Origin: Pararobbsia alpina_A | GTDB lineage: Bacteria > Pseudomonadota > Gammaproteobacteria > Burkholderiales > Burkholderiaceae | Direction of reading: 5' to 3' | Length of the DNA stretch: 64,000 nucleotides | NCBI RefSeq assembly: GCF_965118125.1 | Contig: NZ_OZ221289.1 | Span: 372,001-436,000 of the forward strand | Part shown: positions 9,481-18,224 of the stretch, piece by piece | Numbering within the stretch: the stretch's first letter is position 1 | How the letters are laid out: each line of letters opens with the position of its first letter | Position numbers and translations under genes: made by a program | Notes under the pieces: generated by a model | Seen by the model: the letters and a program-made list of their open reading frames with translations, nothing else | What the model was told of the DNA's origin: nothing | The model's database searches: none

Positions 9481-11085
9481 ATGGAATCCAGAACCGTAAC
9501 AGGAACGCAAAGGGCCGACGCGACCACATTCGATGCGTTTCTGTTCGAACGGCTTCCAGACCCTTATATTGTCGTCAACATCCATTTGCAAGTCGAAGGG
9601 GCGAATGCGGCGTGCCGTGCGCTACTTGGCATCAGCCATGTCGCGTTCGGATCACAACAGGTCGACCAGATCGACGCGCTTGCTGAACAGGGCGACATGA
9701 TTGCAGCCCTTGTCGAAGAGACGCACGCGGGTCGCGTGCGGCGCGTACCCGTCTTCCGTCTGAAGCGATCAGTGCATGCCGAACCAGACCGGAGCGGCGC
9801 TTCGCGATACCGGCAAATCCGCAGGTCGCTCTTGCCTGTCACCGACACGAGTCCGCCACTGGTTGCCCTTCGATTCGACGACGTCACGCTGCGCATCCTC
9901 GATGTCAAACGCGAGCGCCGCGAACGCGCCCAGATGCGCTCCCATGCTCGCCTGAAGACGCTGCTTGCCCAAGAAGCACACGAACGTATCGACGAGCACC
10001 TGTCGCAGTCGAGGACGTGCTGGAATTCGCCGGGGTCGGCGCGTGGCAACTTGATGTGGCGACAGGCGCGATTGCGTGCAGCGAGCGATGCCGCACCGAT
10101 CTCGCCATCGCCGACCCGGCGTCCTGTTCCTTCGAAAGACTGCTTGGGAACGACGCCGAGCGAATTGCCGCGAGCTGGAGAGCCGTGTCGGCTGACGTGC
10201 CGTTCGAGTTTGAGCTCGGGGTAAGCGGCGCAAACGGTCGTCGCTGGGTTCTGATTCGCGGCACGGGGCGGCTTCACGAAAACGGCACCCTGCGTTCCGT
10301 CATCGGCTTCACGCTCGACATCACCGCGCGCAAGGAACACGAACTTGAGGCCGACGCGCGAGCCGGCGCCGAGCGCACGGGCCGTGAACGCAGCGAGGCG
10401 CTTGCGCGGACCATGGGTCAATTCGTCGCCGCGGTATCGCATGAGACACGCTCGCCGCTCAATGCCATCGTTTCGTGGGGGGAACTGCTTCATCTCGTCG
10501 CCGATCCGTCCGTCGTTGCGAGCGCCGGCGAAGCGATCCGGCGCAACGGCCGACAACTGACGCACATGGTTGATGACTTGATCCACAGCGGTGCCGTGGC
10601 GAGCGGCAAAATGTCCGTCAACCTCCAGCCCGTCGATCTGGGCGCGCTCGCTGCCATCGTGGTGGAGCACATGCGAAAGGCGGCCGAGCACAAGGGCCTC
10701 GAGTTGCGGGCAACCGGCATCGCGCCGTGCACGACCCTGGCGGATGACAGCCGGATGCGCCAAGTCGTCTCCAACCTGCTGACCAACGCGATCAAATTTA
10801 CCGACGCCGGCACCATATATGTCGGTCGTTGCCACCGATCTCGACATCATCCTTACCGTGCGCGACACAGGACGCGGCATCGAGCCTGACGCGTTGCCGC
10901 ATGTGTTCGACCGCTTTCAGCAATTCGCCGATCGCCCGAGCGGACGCTCAGGCGGACTCGGGGTGGGTCTCTGGCTGGTCAAGCAGATCATTTCGCTTCA
11001 CAACGGAACGATCGACGCAGCCAGCGACGGCCACGGCGCGACGTTCACGGTGCGCATTCCGTCCCAGGCATCGTTGACACAATAG
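9481..11085 (+). pseudogene. PAS-domain sensor histidine kinase with two frameshifts
   Basis: Three consecutive reading frames together make one hybrid-free sensor kinase. Part 1 (from about 9481) has a PAS-like domain with FDAFLFERLPDPYIVVN. The frame changes near 10010 and part 2 gives a second PAS domain (VLEFAGVGAWQLDVATG ... GFTLDITARKEHE), the phospho-acceptor H-box VAAVSHETRSPLNAIVSWGE and the N-box VVSNLLTNAIKFTDAG. The frame changes again near 10815, and part 3 carries the G1/G2 ATP boxes VRDTGRGIEPDAL and GGLGVGLWLVKQI. All catalytic motifs survive, so inactivation is recent or the frameshifts are sequencing errors. No response regulator gene is adjacent. Confidence 0.8.
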
Positions 11086-11184
11086 ATGCAGACATACTCG
11101 CGTTCTTCTCTCGCGCAAATCGTCCGCCCTTAGCTTCCATTTCCGCGGCCGGGCCCGATCACATTGGCGTGGCAGCTTGCGCCA

Positions 11185-11650
11185 TGGCTACTTCGCCTTC
11201 GTCCCGGAGCGCTTCACGGTTTACAAGCGGATGCGGCGTCGAGTGATGCGCGCTTGTTGTCGCTGGCTATCATCCAAATGCGGCGATCCGGCTCCCGCTC
11301 CTACATGTGGGCCAGGCATAACGTCAGTCTCTCAAGATCACGGTCCGACGCGGAGAACGTTGACGCCCTCTTCGCTCGCATCCGACGCAGTGCGTCCGGG
11401 CATCGTCTTGATTACCTCAAGATCCTTCTCCGGAACATTCTCATTGGCGGTTCGGCCACCCCCGTCCGCGGCGGGCTCAGCTTCGCACCAGACTCCCGAT
11501 CACCACCTCCGTTCCAGAAGCCACGCGCATCGTCGCGCTTTGACAAAATCGTAATGGACGTTTGCAAATCTTGGATCGCCTAGCGGCTTTGCTCGAGGGA
11601 AGCTGGGCAGAGCCATTTCAAAAGACTTTTATGAGCGAATTTGCCGGCGG
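11185..11650 (-). pseudogene. decayed second copy of the transporter-start/catalase-end region
   Basis: This stretch is a mutated copy of about 1920-2480: the start of the FNT transporter, the intergenic space, and the last ~90 codons of the Mn catalase, in the same order and strand. Shared runs include gcatccgacgcagtgcg-type and ccacgcgcatcgtcg-type segments; there are scattered substitutions and deletions (notably about 85 bases around the catalase end). At the codon where the main FNT gene has its first TAG, this copy has TCG (Ser). It is non-functional. Its right side ends near 11650. Confidence 0.8.
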
Positions 11651-11701
11651 AACCAGGCCTACACAGTGGAACCGCAGCAAAACTGCAACCTGCCGGCGTG
11701 G

Positions 11702-12418
11702 TCAATGAACTGACAGCTCTTTCCAGCCGGACAGCTGCTTCACGCTATGCCCGGTGAGGTCCGCAATGATTTTTCGCGCGGCTGTGCCGCCCGCATCCAT
11801 TGCTGCATCCGCCGACCCAAACGGACTTCCAGCGACGTTGCCAACGCGAATCCGTGAGGATTGTTCAGTAAGTCGGTCGCGCTCAGCAATCTGAATCACT
11901 GGTACATACCCCACTTCGCGAGACCCGTGCCGGGTTCGCCATTCAAATCGTTCAAGATACACGAAGATGTAAAACCCTCGATATTCAAAAGCCTTACCCA
12001 TGCCGATGCCTATTGCTTGTAAAACGTTGTTCCTGTGTCGACGCGCAGCGCCAAATATGATCACCTCGCGAATCAACATTCGCAGAATTTGTTTTGTCTG
12101 ATCGAAGCCATTGCCATCGCCTTGCACATATCGACTAGTGAATTGCGGCTCGAGTTGAACGAATACTTGGTGCCGACGTAGCGTAGCGACCAAAAAACCG
12201 GGCCGAGCAAAATGGACCTGCGCACGCGAATAGCTTAGCCGAATGCGCGACTGAAATTTAGGCGAGACTACCATGGCCGAGAACTCATACGAGCCAAGCG
12301 GATTTTTCGGAGCCTCTGCAAGCGTTGCTGTGATCCAACGGGCGAGGCTTACGAATGAGGCGACATGCCTTGTGGCTCGACAGTCAAAGTCGCCGGCGTT
12401 GCGATGCACGCCCGTCAA
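11702..12418 (-). CDS. hypothetical protein with a C-terminal FGSADAAMDAGGTAARKI motif
   Basis: The open frame is 238 codons from 12418, but a start at ATG 12001 (MGKAFEYRGFYIF, 99 residues) gives a protein much more like two other small proteins in this window: an aromatic strand near the N-terminus, then a helix of the form F-x-S-A-x-x-A-x-x-x-G-x-x-x-A-R-x-I. The longer N-terminus has no recognised domain. No membrane segment or signal peptide is seen. Function unknown. Base composition is lower in GC than the flanking catalase and kinase genes. Confidence 0.5.
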   Translation of the reverse strand: MTGVHRNAGDFDCRATRHVASFVSLARWITATLAEAPKNPLGSYEFSAMVVSPKFQSRIRLSYSRAQVHFARPGFLVATLRRHQVFVQLEPQFTSRYVQGDGNGFDQTKQILRMLIREVIIFGAARRHRNNVLQAIGIGMGKAFEYRGFYIFVYLERFEWRTRHGSREVGYVPVIQIAERDRLTEQSSRIRVGNVAGSPFGSADAAMDAGGTAARKIIADLTGHSVKQLSGWKELSVH

Positions 12419-12467
12419 CGCCGGTCACGACGCACCGAAAGACCAAAGCAACAACACGTAAACTCCT

Positions 12468-12914
12468 ATGCCACACCGATTTCTACCGGGCGAGCAATGG
12501 AATCGTGGACGAAAAGCCGTCCATGTACCCGCCCGTGTTCTCGCGGTCGACGACAATAATGACACACTGGAGGTTATCTCCATTGTGCTCACGCTTCATG
12601 GATACGCTGTCACCACAGCGCCAAATGGTGCTACAGCGATTCGATCAGCGCCGCTTGCGCAGCCTGATGTTGTCCTCCTCGACTTTACGTTGCCGGACAT
12701 GAACGGCATCGATGTGTTGAAGGCACTGCGAAGCCAAGGCGTTACCTGCCCTGCCGTAGCGTGGACGGCAATGGACTTTGGCTCGGGCAAGCAGGCCTAC
12801 CGCGAAGCCGGCTTCGACGCTTTTTGTGGCAAGCCTGGTGACATGGACCTGCTAGTTCGCATATTGCTCGCGTTGACGCAGCCGGATGGCGCACCATCCG
12901 TGGCCGATCGATGA
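12468..12914 (+). CDS. orphan receiver-domain (CheY-like) protein
   Basis: 148 residues: a short N-terminal tail (EQWNRGRKAVHVPAR) and one receiver domain with no output domain. Phosphorylation-site residues are present: acidic pair in VLAVDDNND, phospho-acceptor Asp in VVLLDFTLPDMNG, the Thr of AVAWTA and Lys of FCGKPGD. It probably works by protein-protein contact or as a phosphate relay. No kinase gene adjoins it, though a broken kinase lies 1.4 kb upstream. A paralogue with the same unusual tail lies at 58938. Confidence 0.8.
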   Translation: MPHRFLPGEQWNRGRKAVHVPARVLAVDDNNDTLEVISIVLTLHGYAVTTAPNGATAIRSAPLAQPDVVLLDFTLPDMNGIDVLKALRSQGVTCPAVAWTAMDFGSGKQAYREAGFDAFCGKPGDMDLLVRILLALTQPDGAPSVADR

Positions 12915-13061
12915 CAGGGTTCATGGACACGCTAAGAGACGAGGTTCTATCTCTCCGTCGTCCCGTTCTCGTCCGCGTTGGCACGCTGGTTGCGAAGCAT
13001 GGGTGAGGCTTCACAGCCCCGTCATTCCTCATTGTTCAAGCGAATACGCCCGGAGCAGATC

Positions 13062-13319
13062 ATGAACAGCAACCAAGTTGAAGGCGCAGTCCAAATGGCC
13101 GCTGGTACCGTTGAAGGCGTCGTTGCCGACGCGATCGGAGACGCGCCCAAGCGAGTCACTGCCACGATGCGCGAGATGGGTGGACGGGCACAAAAGACAT
13201 TCGGAGACTACGTCGAGGCCCTCTCTTCGATGACGCAAACACATCCCCTTGGAATACTGGCTATCGGTGTTGCTGCGGGATTTTTCGTCGGTGCGCTCCT
13301 TGCCAGAAGCCACGAATAG
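13062..13319 (+). CDS. YqjD/ElaB-like membrane-anchored protein (DUF883)
   Basis: 85 residues. Soluble helical N-terminal part, then a C-terminal membrane segment with the glycine-rich HPLGILAIGVAAGFFVGALLARS, typical of YqjD/ElaB tail-anchored proteins that bind ribosomes in E. coli and are induced in stationary phase. ATG 13062 follows a GGAGC site. It is the first gene of a YqjD-YqjE-YqjK-like arrangement. The assignment to the superfamily is good; ribosome binding here is inferred from the family. Confidence 0.8.
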   Translation: MNSNQVEGAVQMAAGTVEGVVADAIGDAPKRVTATMREMGGRAQKTFGDYVEALSSMTQTHPLGILAIGVAAGFFVGALLARSHE

Positions 13320-13351
13320 CCACGAAGAGGAGCCCGACGCGGGGGGCGACC

Positions 13352-13721
13352 ATGAGAATCTCGACTAGGCTGGCGCGCTTTCGCTCCCTCGCGACGTTTT
13401 GCACGCTGCGCTTCCCGCACTAAGTAGAGTTGGCCGGCTTGGAATTGGCGCTGCTTCGACATCAGTTGGTTCGAGAAACGATAGCATGGCGACGTTGGCA
13501 ATCGGGGGCCTTTTCACACTTGACTTCGGTTGTATCGCGATCATCGTCACTGCCTTCACTACCCGCTACTTCGTCTTGACAGCTTAGGGCATCGCCGCTG
13601 CGTGGTTCGATGTTGTCCTTGTGGCCTTTGCGGCGCTCAAAGCTCGACGGCCACCAGCGGCTCTGTCGGTTTTCCGCAGCGAGCTTGAGAGCGACATTGC
13701 AGCAGTCAAGGAGGCCATGTG
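13352..13721 (+). pseudogene. YqjE-like (holin-X superfamily) membrane protein, broken
   Basis: The frame from about 13360 to 13721 reads through a membrane segment (MATLAIGGLFTLDFGCIAI) and, after TAG at 13585-13587, continues in the same frame as AAAWFDVVLVAFAALKARR and ends EAMTGA-style with ATGTGA that overlaps the next start. This layout (two helices, then a basic stretch, then an amphipathic tail) is that of YqjE, which lies between YqjD and YqjK. A second in-frame stop sits near 13366, and the only ATG (13352) is in another frame. It looks degraded. Confidence 0.5.
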
Positions 13722-13997
13722 AAAACGGCGAGATTGAGAACGCAGATCGCGGTGCTACGTGCGAAGGTGTCAGCGCACCGCCTCGAGCTTGCAACCCTCA
13801 AGCAGCACGCGGCGCAGCCTCACGATGACCCGGTGTCACTAAAAAGGATCCGGGTGCGCGAGTTCTTTATTGCCGCAACGCTCGTTGGAATCGGTCTTAT
13901 CGGGCCTCGAGAACTGATCTCCGTGTCAGCGCTCGCCGCCATCGACCCTGGGACGCGGCTCTTCACCTGCCGGGTTGTCACGGGCTGGCTCAAATAG
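13719..13997 (+). CDS. YqjK-like small membrane protein
   Basis: 92 residues from GTG 13719, which overlaps the end of the preceding frame (ATGTGA) and follows GGAGG. N-terminal helix rich in Arg and Leu (RTQIAVLRAKVSAHRLEL) and a hydrophobic segment FFIAATLVGIGLIGP. Position and architecture match YqjK, the third member of the yqjDEK cluster. Sequence similarity by eye is weak, so the call rests on context. Probably an inner-membrane protein of unknown role. Confidence 0.5.
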   Translation: MKTARLRTQIAVLRAKVSAHRLELATLKQHAAQPHDDPVSLKRIRVREFFIAATLVGIGLIGPRELISVSALAAIDPGTRLFTCRVVTGWLK

Positions 13998-14067
13998 TCC
14001 GAGCGAGCACGCTGCCCATCGAATCGATTGTCTGCATTCTGATTCATGCGAGCATAAGGCCCGATCG

Positions 14068-16770
14068 ATGTTCTCAGGTCGAAACGATATGGATGCCATC
14101 CGCCACACACGTCGTTCACACTCTGCACCCGATGAAGGTTTTACGGGGTTTGTCAGCGTGCGTGGCGCGCGCGAGCACAACCTCAAAAACGTCGATGTGC
14201 GGATTCCCCGCGATTCACTGGTCGTTTTCACAGGGGTGTCTGGCTCGGGTAAATCGTCGCTCGCATTCGGTACGCTCTACGCCGAAGCCCAGCGGCGTTA
14301 TTTCGAATCGGTCGCACCCTACGCGCGACGTCTGATCGAGCAAGTCGGGGTGCCCGAGGTCGATGCGATCGAAGGCCTGCCCCCCGCGGTGGCCTTGCAG
14401 CAACAACGCGGTACACCGAGTGCGCGCTCTTCTGTCGGAAGTATCACGACGCTATCGAGCCTTGTGCGTATGCTCTTTTCGCGCACCGGTACTTATCCGG
14501 CAAAGCAGCCGATGCTGTTTGCCGAAGACTTTTCACCGAACACGGTCCAGGGTGCATGTCCGACCTGTCACGGTCTCGGACGTGTGTACGAAGTCACCGA
14601 GAAGTCGATGGTGCCAGACGACTCGCTGACCATCCGTGAGCGGGCAATCGCTGCATGGCCGCCCGCGTGGCACGGACAGAACCTGCGCGATATTCTCGTA
14701 ACGCTCGGCTATGACGTCGATACACCCTGGCGCGACCTGCCCAGGAAGGATCGCGACTGGATTCTGTTCACCGACGATCAGCCGACTGTACCGGTCTACG
14801 CAGGACTGACACCTAAAGAGGCTCGCGCGGCTCTCAAGCGCAAGGAAGAGCCGAGTTATCAGGGGACCTTCACGGGCGCGCGGCGTTACGTGCTGCATAC
14901 CTTCGCCAACACGCAAAGCGCCTTGATGAAAAAGCGTGTGTCGCAATACATGGTCGGTAGCGACTGCCCCGACTGTCACGGCAAGCGGCTCAAACGGGAA
15001 GCGCTATCCGTCAAATTCGCCGGCCTTGATATTGCCGAGTTTTCGGAATTGTCGTTGTCGGGTCTCGCCCGATTGCTCGAACCCGTCGCGCGCGGACAGT
15101 GGGCCGAAACGGATGCTTCGGCAAAAGGCAATGGCGATGTGCTCAGTAAAGGCGCCATGCGCGATGCCGTCGATAAGCGAGTCGCAGCCGGCGGCTCGGC
15201 GCACAAAGCGTCACCCGATATCCGCCGCACCCCGAACCTCTCCAATGAAAAGCGACTGGCAGCACAGCGCATTGCAGCTGAACTTCTGGAACGGCTGAAG
15301 ACGCTCATCGAACTGGGGCTGGGCTATCTCGCACTCGATCGCAGCACCCCCACACTGTCGTCGGGCGAGTTGCAGCGATTGAGGCTGGCCACGCAACTTG
15401 CGTCGCAACTATTCGGCGTCGTCTACGTGCTCGACGAGCCGTCAGCCGGATTGCACCCTGCTGATGGCGAAGCGCTGTTCAGCGCTTTGCAGGCACTCAA
15501 GGCTGCCGGCAATTCGCTTTTCATCGTCGAGCACGATCTGCAGATGATGCGTCGAGCTGACTGGCTTGTGGACGTCGGGCCGGCGGCGGGTGAATCGGGT
15601 GGCCATGTCGTGTACAGCGGGCCGCCGGCGGGCCTTGCGAACGTCGAGGCGTCGCAGACGCGTCGACATCTGTTCGCGCCGCCGGCGCAGATCGACCGCG
15701 TGCCTCGCGATCCCGCGGCCTGGCTGCGCCTCGCTGGCGTCACGCGCAACAACTTGCATGAAGTCGATGTCGCGTTTCCGCTCGGCTGTCTGACAACCGT
15801 GACCGGCATATCGGGTTCAGGCAAGTCGAGCCTCGTCAGCCAGGCCCTGCCGGAGTTGGTCGCAGCGAGCCTCGGTAAAGTCATCGAGAGTCCGGACCAG
15901 GACGAAGAGAATCCTCTGCTTGCGCCCGCGGTGGTGCCGACCGGCGGCCGTATTGTAGAAGGCATGGAGCGGATCAGGCGGCTCGTGCGCGTCGACCAGA
16001 AGCCGATCGGGAGAACGCCGCGTTCCAATCTGGCGACCTACACCGGCTTGTTCGACCACGTGCGCAAGCTTTTCGCAGATACGCCCGCGGCGCGCAAGCG
16101 TCGCTATGGCGCAGGACGGTTTTCGTTCAACGTAGCGCAGGGCCGCTGTCCAACATGTGAGGGCGAAGGGTTCGTGAGTGTCGAGCTACTGTTTTTGCCC
16201 AGCGCCTACGCGCCCTGTACGACCTGTCACGGCACACGCTATAACGCCCAGACACTCGAGATCACGTGGCGTGACAAGAACATCGCCGAGGTGCTGAATC
16301 TGACGGTCGATGCCGCATGCGAATTCTTCGCCGACACAGCGAGCGTCATGCGTGCGCTCACCACGTTGCGCGACATCGGCCTGGGTTATCTCAGGCTCGG
16401 TCAGCCTGCGACGGAACTGTCGGGTGGCGAAGCGCAGCGCATCAAACTTGCGACAGAGCTACAGCGCGCGCAACGGGGCGACACCCTGTATGTTCTTGAT
16501 GAGCCCACTACCGGTCTTCATCCCGCCGACGTCGACCGACTGTTGATCCAGCTGCAAGGACTCGCCGACGCAGGCAATACGGTGGTCGTGGTTGAACACG
16601 ATATGCGCGTGGCCGCGCAGAGCGACTGGGTCATCGACGTAGGCCCTGGTGCGGGCGACGCCGGAGGAACGATTGTCGCGAGCGGCTTGCCATCGCAGGT
16701 CGCACGAGAGCCAAGGAGTCGTACGGCGGCGTATCTGCAATCGCAGTTTGCAGGCATAAAACGCTCGTGA
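14068..16770 (+). CDS. UvrA-like ATPase (class II, UvrA2 type)
   Basis: About 900 residues, shorter than UvrA proper (about 940). Two ABC ATPase modules: Walker A GVSGSGKSS near residue 57 and GISGSGKSS near 582; signatures LSSGELQRLRLA near 430 and LSGGEAQRIKLA near 784; Walker B YVLDEPSAGLHPAD and YVLDEPTTGLHPAD. Zinc modules CPTCHGLG, CPDCHGKR, CPTCEGEG and CTTCHGTR are present. UvrA finds DNA damage for excision repair; UvrA2 proteins lack the UvrB-binding insert and are linked to tolerance of DNA-active drugs. The start may also be ATG 14089. No uvrB or uvrC is nearby, so a chromosomal UvrA probably does housekeeping repair. Confidence 0.9.
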   Translation: MFSGRNDMDAIRHTRRSHSAPDEGFTGFVSVRGAREHNLKNVDVRIPRDSLVVFTGVSGSGKSSLAFGTLYAEAQRRYFESVAPYARRLIEQVGVPEVDAIEGLPPAVALQQQRGTPSARSSVGSITTLSSLVRMLFSRTGTYPAKQPMLFAEDFSPNTVQGACPTCHGLGRVYEVTEKSMVPDDSLTIRERAIAAWPPAWHGQNLRDILVTLGYDVDTPWRDLPRKDRDWILFTDDQPTVPVYAGLTPKEARAALKRKEEPSYQGTFTGARRYVLHTFANTQSALMKKRVSQYMVGSDCPDCHGKRLKREALSVKFAGLDIAEFSELSLSGLARLLEPVARGQWAETDASAKGNGDVLSKGAMRDAVDKRVAAGGSAHKASPDIRRTPNLSNEKRLAAQRIAAELLERLKTLIELGLGYLALDRSTPTLSSGELQRLRLATQLASQLFGVVYVLDEPSAGLHPADGEALFSALQALKAAGNSLFIVEHDLQMMRRADWLVDVGPAAGESGGHVVYSGPPAGLANVEASQTRRHLFAPPAQIDRVPRDPAAWLRLAGVTRNNLHEVDVAFPLGCLTTVTGISGSGKSSLVSQALPELVAASLGKVIESPDQDEENPLLAPAVVPTGGRIVEGMERIRRLVRVDQKPIGRTPRSNLATYTGLFDHVRKLFADTPAARKRRYGAGRFSFNVAQGRCPTCEGEGFVSVELLFLPSAYAPCTTCHGTRYNAQTLEITWRDKNIAEVLNLTVDAACEFFADTASVMRALTTLRDIGLGYLRLGQPATELSGGEAQRIKLATELQRAQRGDTLYVLDEPTTGLHPADVDRLLIQLQGLADAGNTVVVVEHDMRVAAQSDWVIDVGPGAGDAGGTIVASGLPSQVAREPRSRTAAYLQSQFAGIKRS

Positions 16771-16974
16771 CTCTGACCGGCCCTGCTTCTTAAGACCACG
16801 CGACTGCAGAAACAGCGGCTGTTGATCGTTGGTGTCCCTGTGTCCGGCGAAACGCGGTAGGCGTTTGATAACGACGCAGGGTCGCGCCCTAACGCGACGG
16901 CCCCGTCTAGTCTCCCTCCTGTTGATGCGCGCTCAATCCTGACCCACGGGGGATGCGGCTATTTTCTTGGACTG

Positions 16975-17459
16975 ATTTACGTCGTTAGTTCCCAGGCTTT
17001 CACGGTACTCGATGGGGCTGAGGTAACCAGGAGTGCTCTTGATCCGCTTCTTGTTGTACTAACGAATGTAGGCCCTCAGCACCTCAACGAACTCCGCGAT
17101 GGACGTCGAACGCCAGTCTCCTGGATAGACATTTCGGTCTTCAGACTGCCGAAGAATCCCTCACAGGCCGCGTTGTCTGGGGAATAGGCCTTACGCGACA
17201 TGGATCGAATCAAGTTAGCCTTTGCAATCCGCGATAGCCAACCATGCCAACGGTTGTGGCCACCCCGATCAGAATGCACGATCGGTATCTCATCGTCTTC
17301 GGTCACGGTCTCGATAGCCGCATCTAACATGGTATTCAAGAGCTCCGCGTCAGGGCTCGTGACAATCGACCAACTGACTACCATGCCATCGAAGCAGTCG
17401 ATCATGTGCGACAAATATACCTTACCCTTCCAGGTTTTCCTCGTTGTTAGTCTCGGCAA
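16975..17459 (-). mobile_element. IS3-family transposase (OrfB) remnant
   Basis: The minus strand encodes the C-terminal catalytic part of an IS3-group transposase: VYLSHMIDCFDGMVVSW, PIVHSDRGGH (second Asp of DDE), then SPDNAACEGFFGSLKTEM (Glu). After a frame change it continues SIAEFVEVLRAYIR-stop-YNKKRIKSTPGYLSPIEYRESLG. The stop is TAG at 17059-17061, where IS3 proteins have Trp. OrfA and the N-terminus of OrfB are missing, and I see no matching terminal repeats. It abuts the toxin gene on its left. Confidence 0.85.
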
Positions 17460-17878
17460 TACCCTTTGAACGGGTTGACCACGCGAGCCCCCGTTCCGGC
17501 GAAATCATCGACGTTCCGCGTCACCACGATCAGGTCGTGAATCAACGCGGTCGCCGCGATCAACTTGTCGAGCGAGTGTTCGGAATGAGGGACGCGCAAG
17601 CGTCCCCATATCTGCCCTATCTCCTCGTCCACCGCCAGGATGCTCGAAGCAAACTCCTGAAGCACACCATTGAGCCAGTTTTCAAGGCGGGTTGCCTGGG
17701 GCTTGTCGCCACGGTGACGAATGATTTCCACGCCCCGCCGCAGTTCGCCAACCGTTACCACCGAAAGGTACAGGTCGGCATCCTCCTGCGCTGCCTTTCG
17801 GAAGAACGCCATTACACCCTTGTCCGCTCGCTCCCTCTTCCGTACTTCGCTGATGACATTTGTATCAACCAAATACAT
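17447..17878 (-). CDS. fitB: PIN-domain toxin, FitB/VapC type
   Basis: 143 residues. PIN-domain ribonuclease with acidic active-site residues in MYLVDTNVISEVRK (Asp5), the central VVTVGELRRG (Glu) and LDKLIAATALIHDL plus VTRNVDDFAG (Asp). Start at ATG 17878, overlapping the antitoxin stop by 14 bases, the standard toxin-antitoxin arrangement. FitB toxins act with a ribbon-helix-helix partner that also represses the operon. The gene end abuts the IS3 remnant, but the C-terminus (RVVNPF) is complete. The RNA target is unknown. Confidence 0.88.
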   Translation of the reverse strand: MYLVDTNVISEVRKRERADKGVMAFFRKAAQEDADLYLSVVTVGELRRGVEIIRHRGDKPQATRLENWLNGVLQEFASSILAVDEEIGQIWGRLRVPHSEHSLDKLIAATALIHDLIVVTRNVDDFAGTGARVVNPFKGYCRD

Positions 17879-18098
17879 TCGCTGCCTCACCGTCATCCAC
17901 GCGCGCAAAATCGGCGTCGGATCCGACGTTCGGAATGGTCATCAACACTTCCGCGAACGTCTTGCGCTGCGGAGCGCGTAGCGCCTTTGCCAAAATCTCG
18001 CGATGTTCGGCTTCGGCGCTGCGCCCATGGGCTGCGGCCCGCTCGCGCAGGCTTTGGACAAGTCCCTCATCCACATTTCTAACCAGAAGATTTGCCAT
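17865..18098 (-). CDS. fitA: FitA-type ribbon-helix-helix antitoxin
   Basis: 77 residues. The N-terminus MANLLVRNVDEGLVQSLRER is a ribbon-helix-helix DNA-binding element, followed by the AAAHGRSAEAEHREIL helix found in FitA and related antitoxins. The C-terminal part is expected to wrap around and block FitB. It is the first gene of the pair, overlapping fitB by 14 bases. Autoregulation through the palindrome just upstream is strongly suggested. Confidence 0.88.
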   Translation of the reverse strand: MANLLVRNVDEGLVQSLRERAAAHGRSAEAEHREILAKALRAPQRKTFAEVLMTIPNVGSDADFARVDDGEAANVFG

Positions 18099-18119
18099 GA
18101 TTCACTCCCACACTCGAAT

Positions 18120-18167
18120 TGCTATCAATGATAGCATGTCGCACGGGAAGTGCAAGCATTGATAGCA
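18120..18167. promoter_or_regulatory. FitAB operator: TGCTATCA/TGATAGCA inverted repeats
   Basis: Upstream of fitA lies a perfect inverted repeat TGCTATCA-a-TGATAGCA (18120-18136) and a further TGATAGCA half-site at 18160-18167. The published gonococcal FitAB operator uses the same half-sites, as I recall it. Distance to the fitA start (22 bases) fits repression of the promoter. Confidence 0.75.
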
Positions 18168-18224
18168 AACGAAGGCGCCATGGCATCACGCGCCGCGCGG
18201 GCGCCGATCCCACAGATAACGGCT

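Noticed and set aside
9564..10880. 438-codon minus-strand frame over the histidine kinase
   Set aside because: Antisense to a gene with all kinase motifs; no domain and biased composition.
16780..16974. Terminal repeats of the IS3 remnant
   Set aside because: No inverted repeat matching a left end was found; only the transposase tail is supported.
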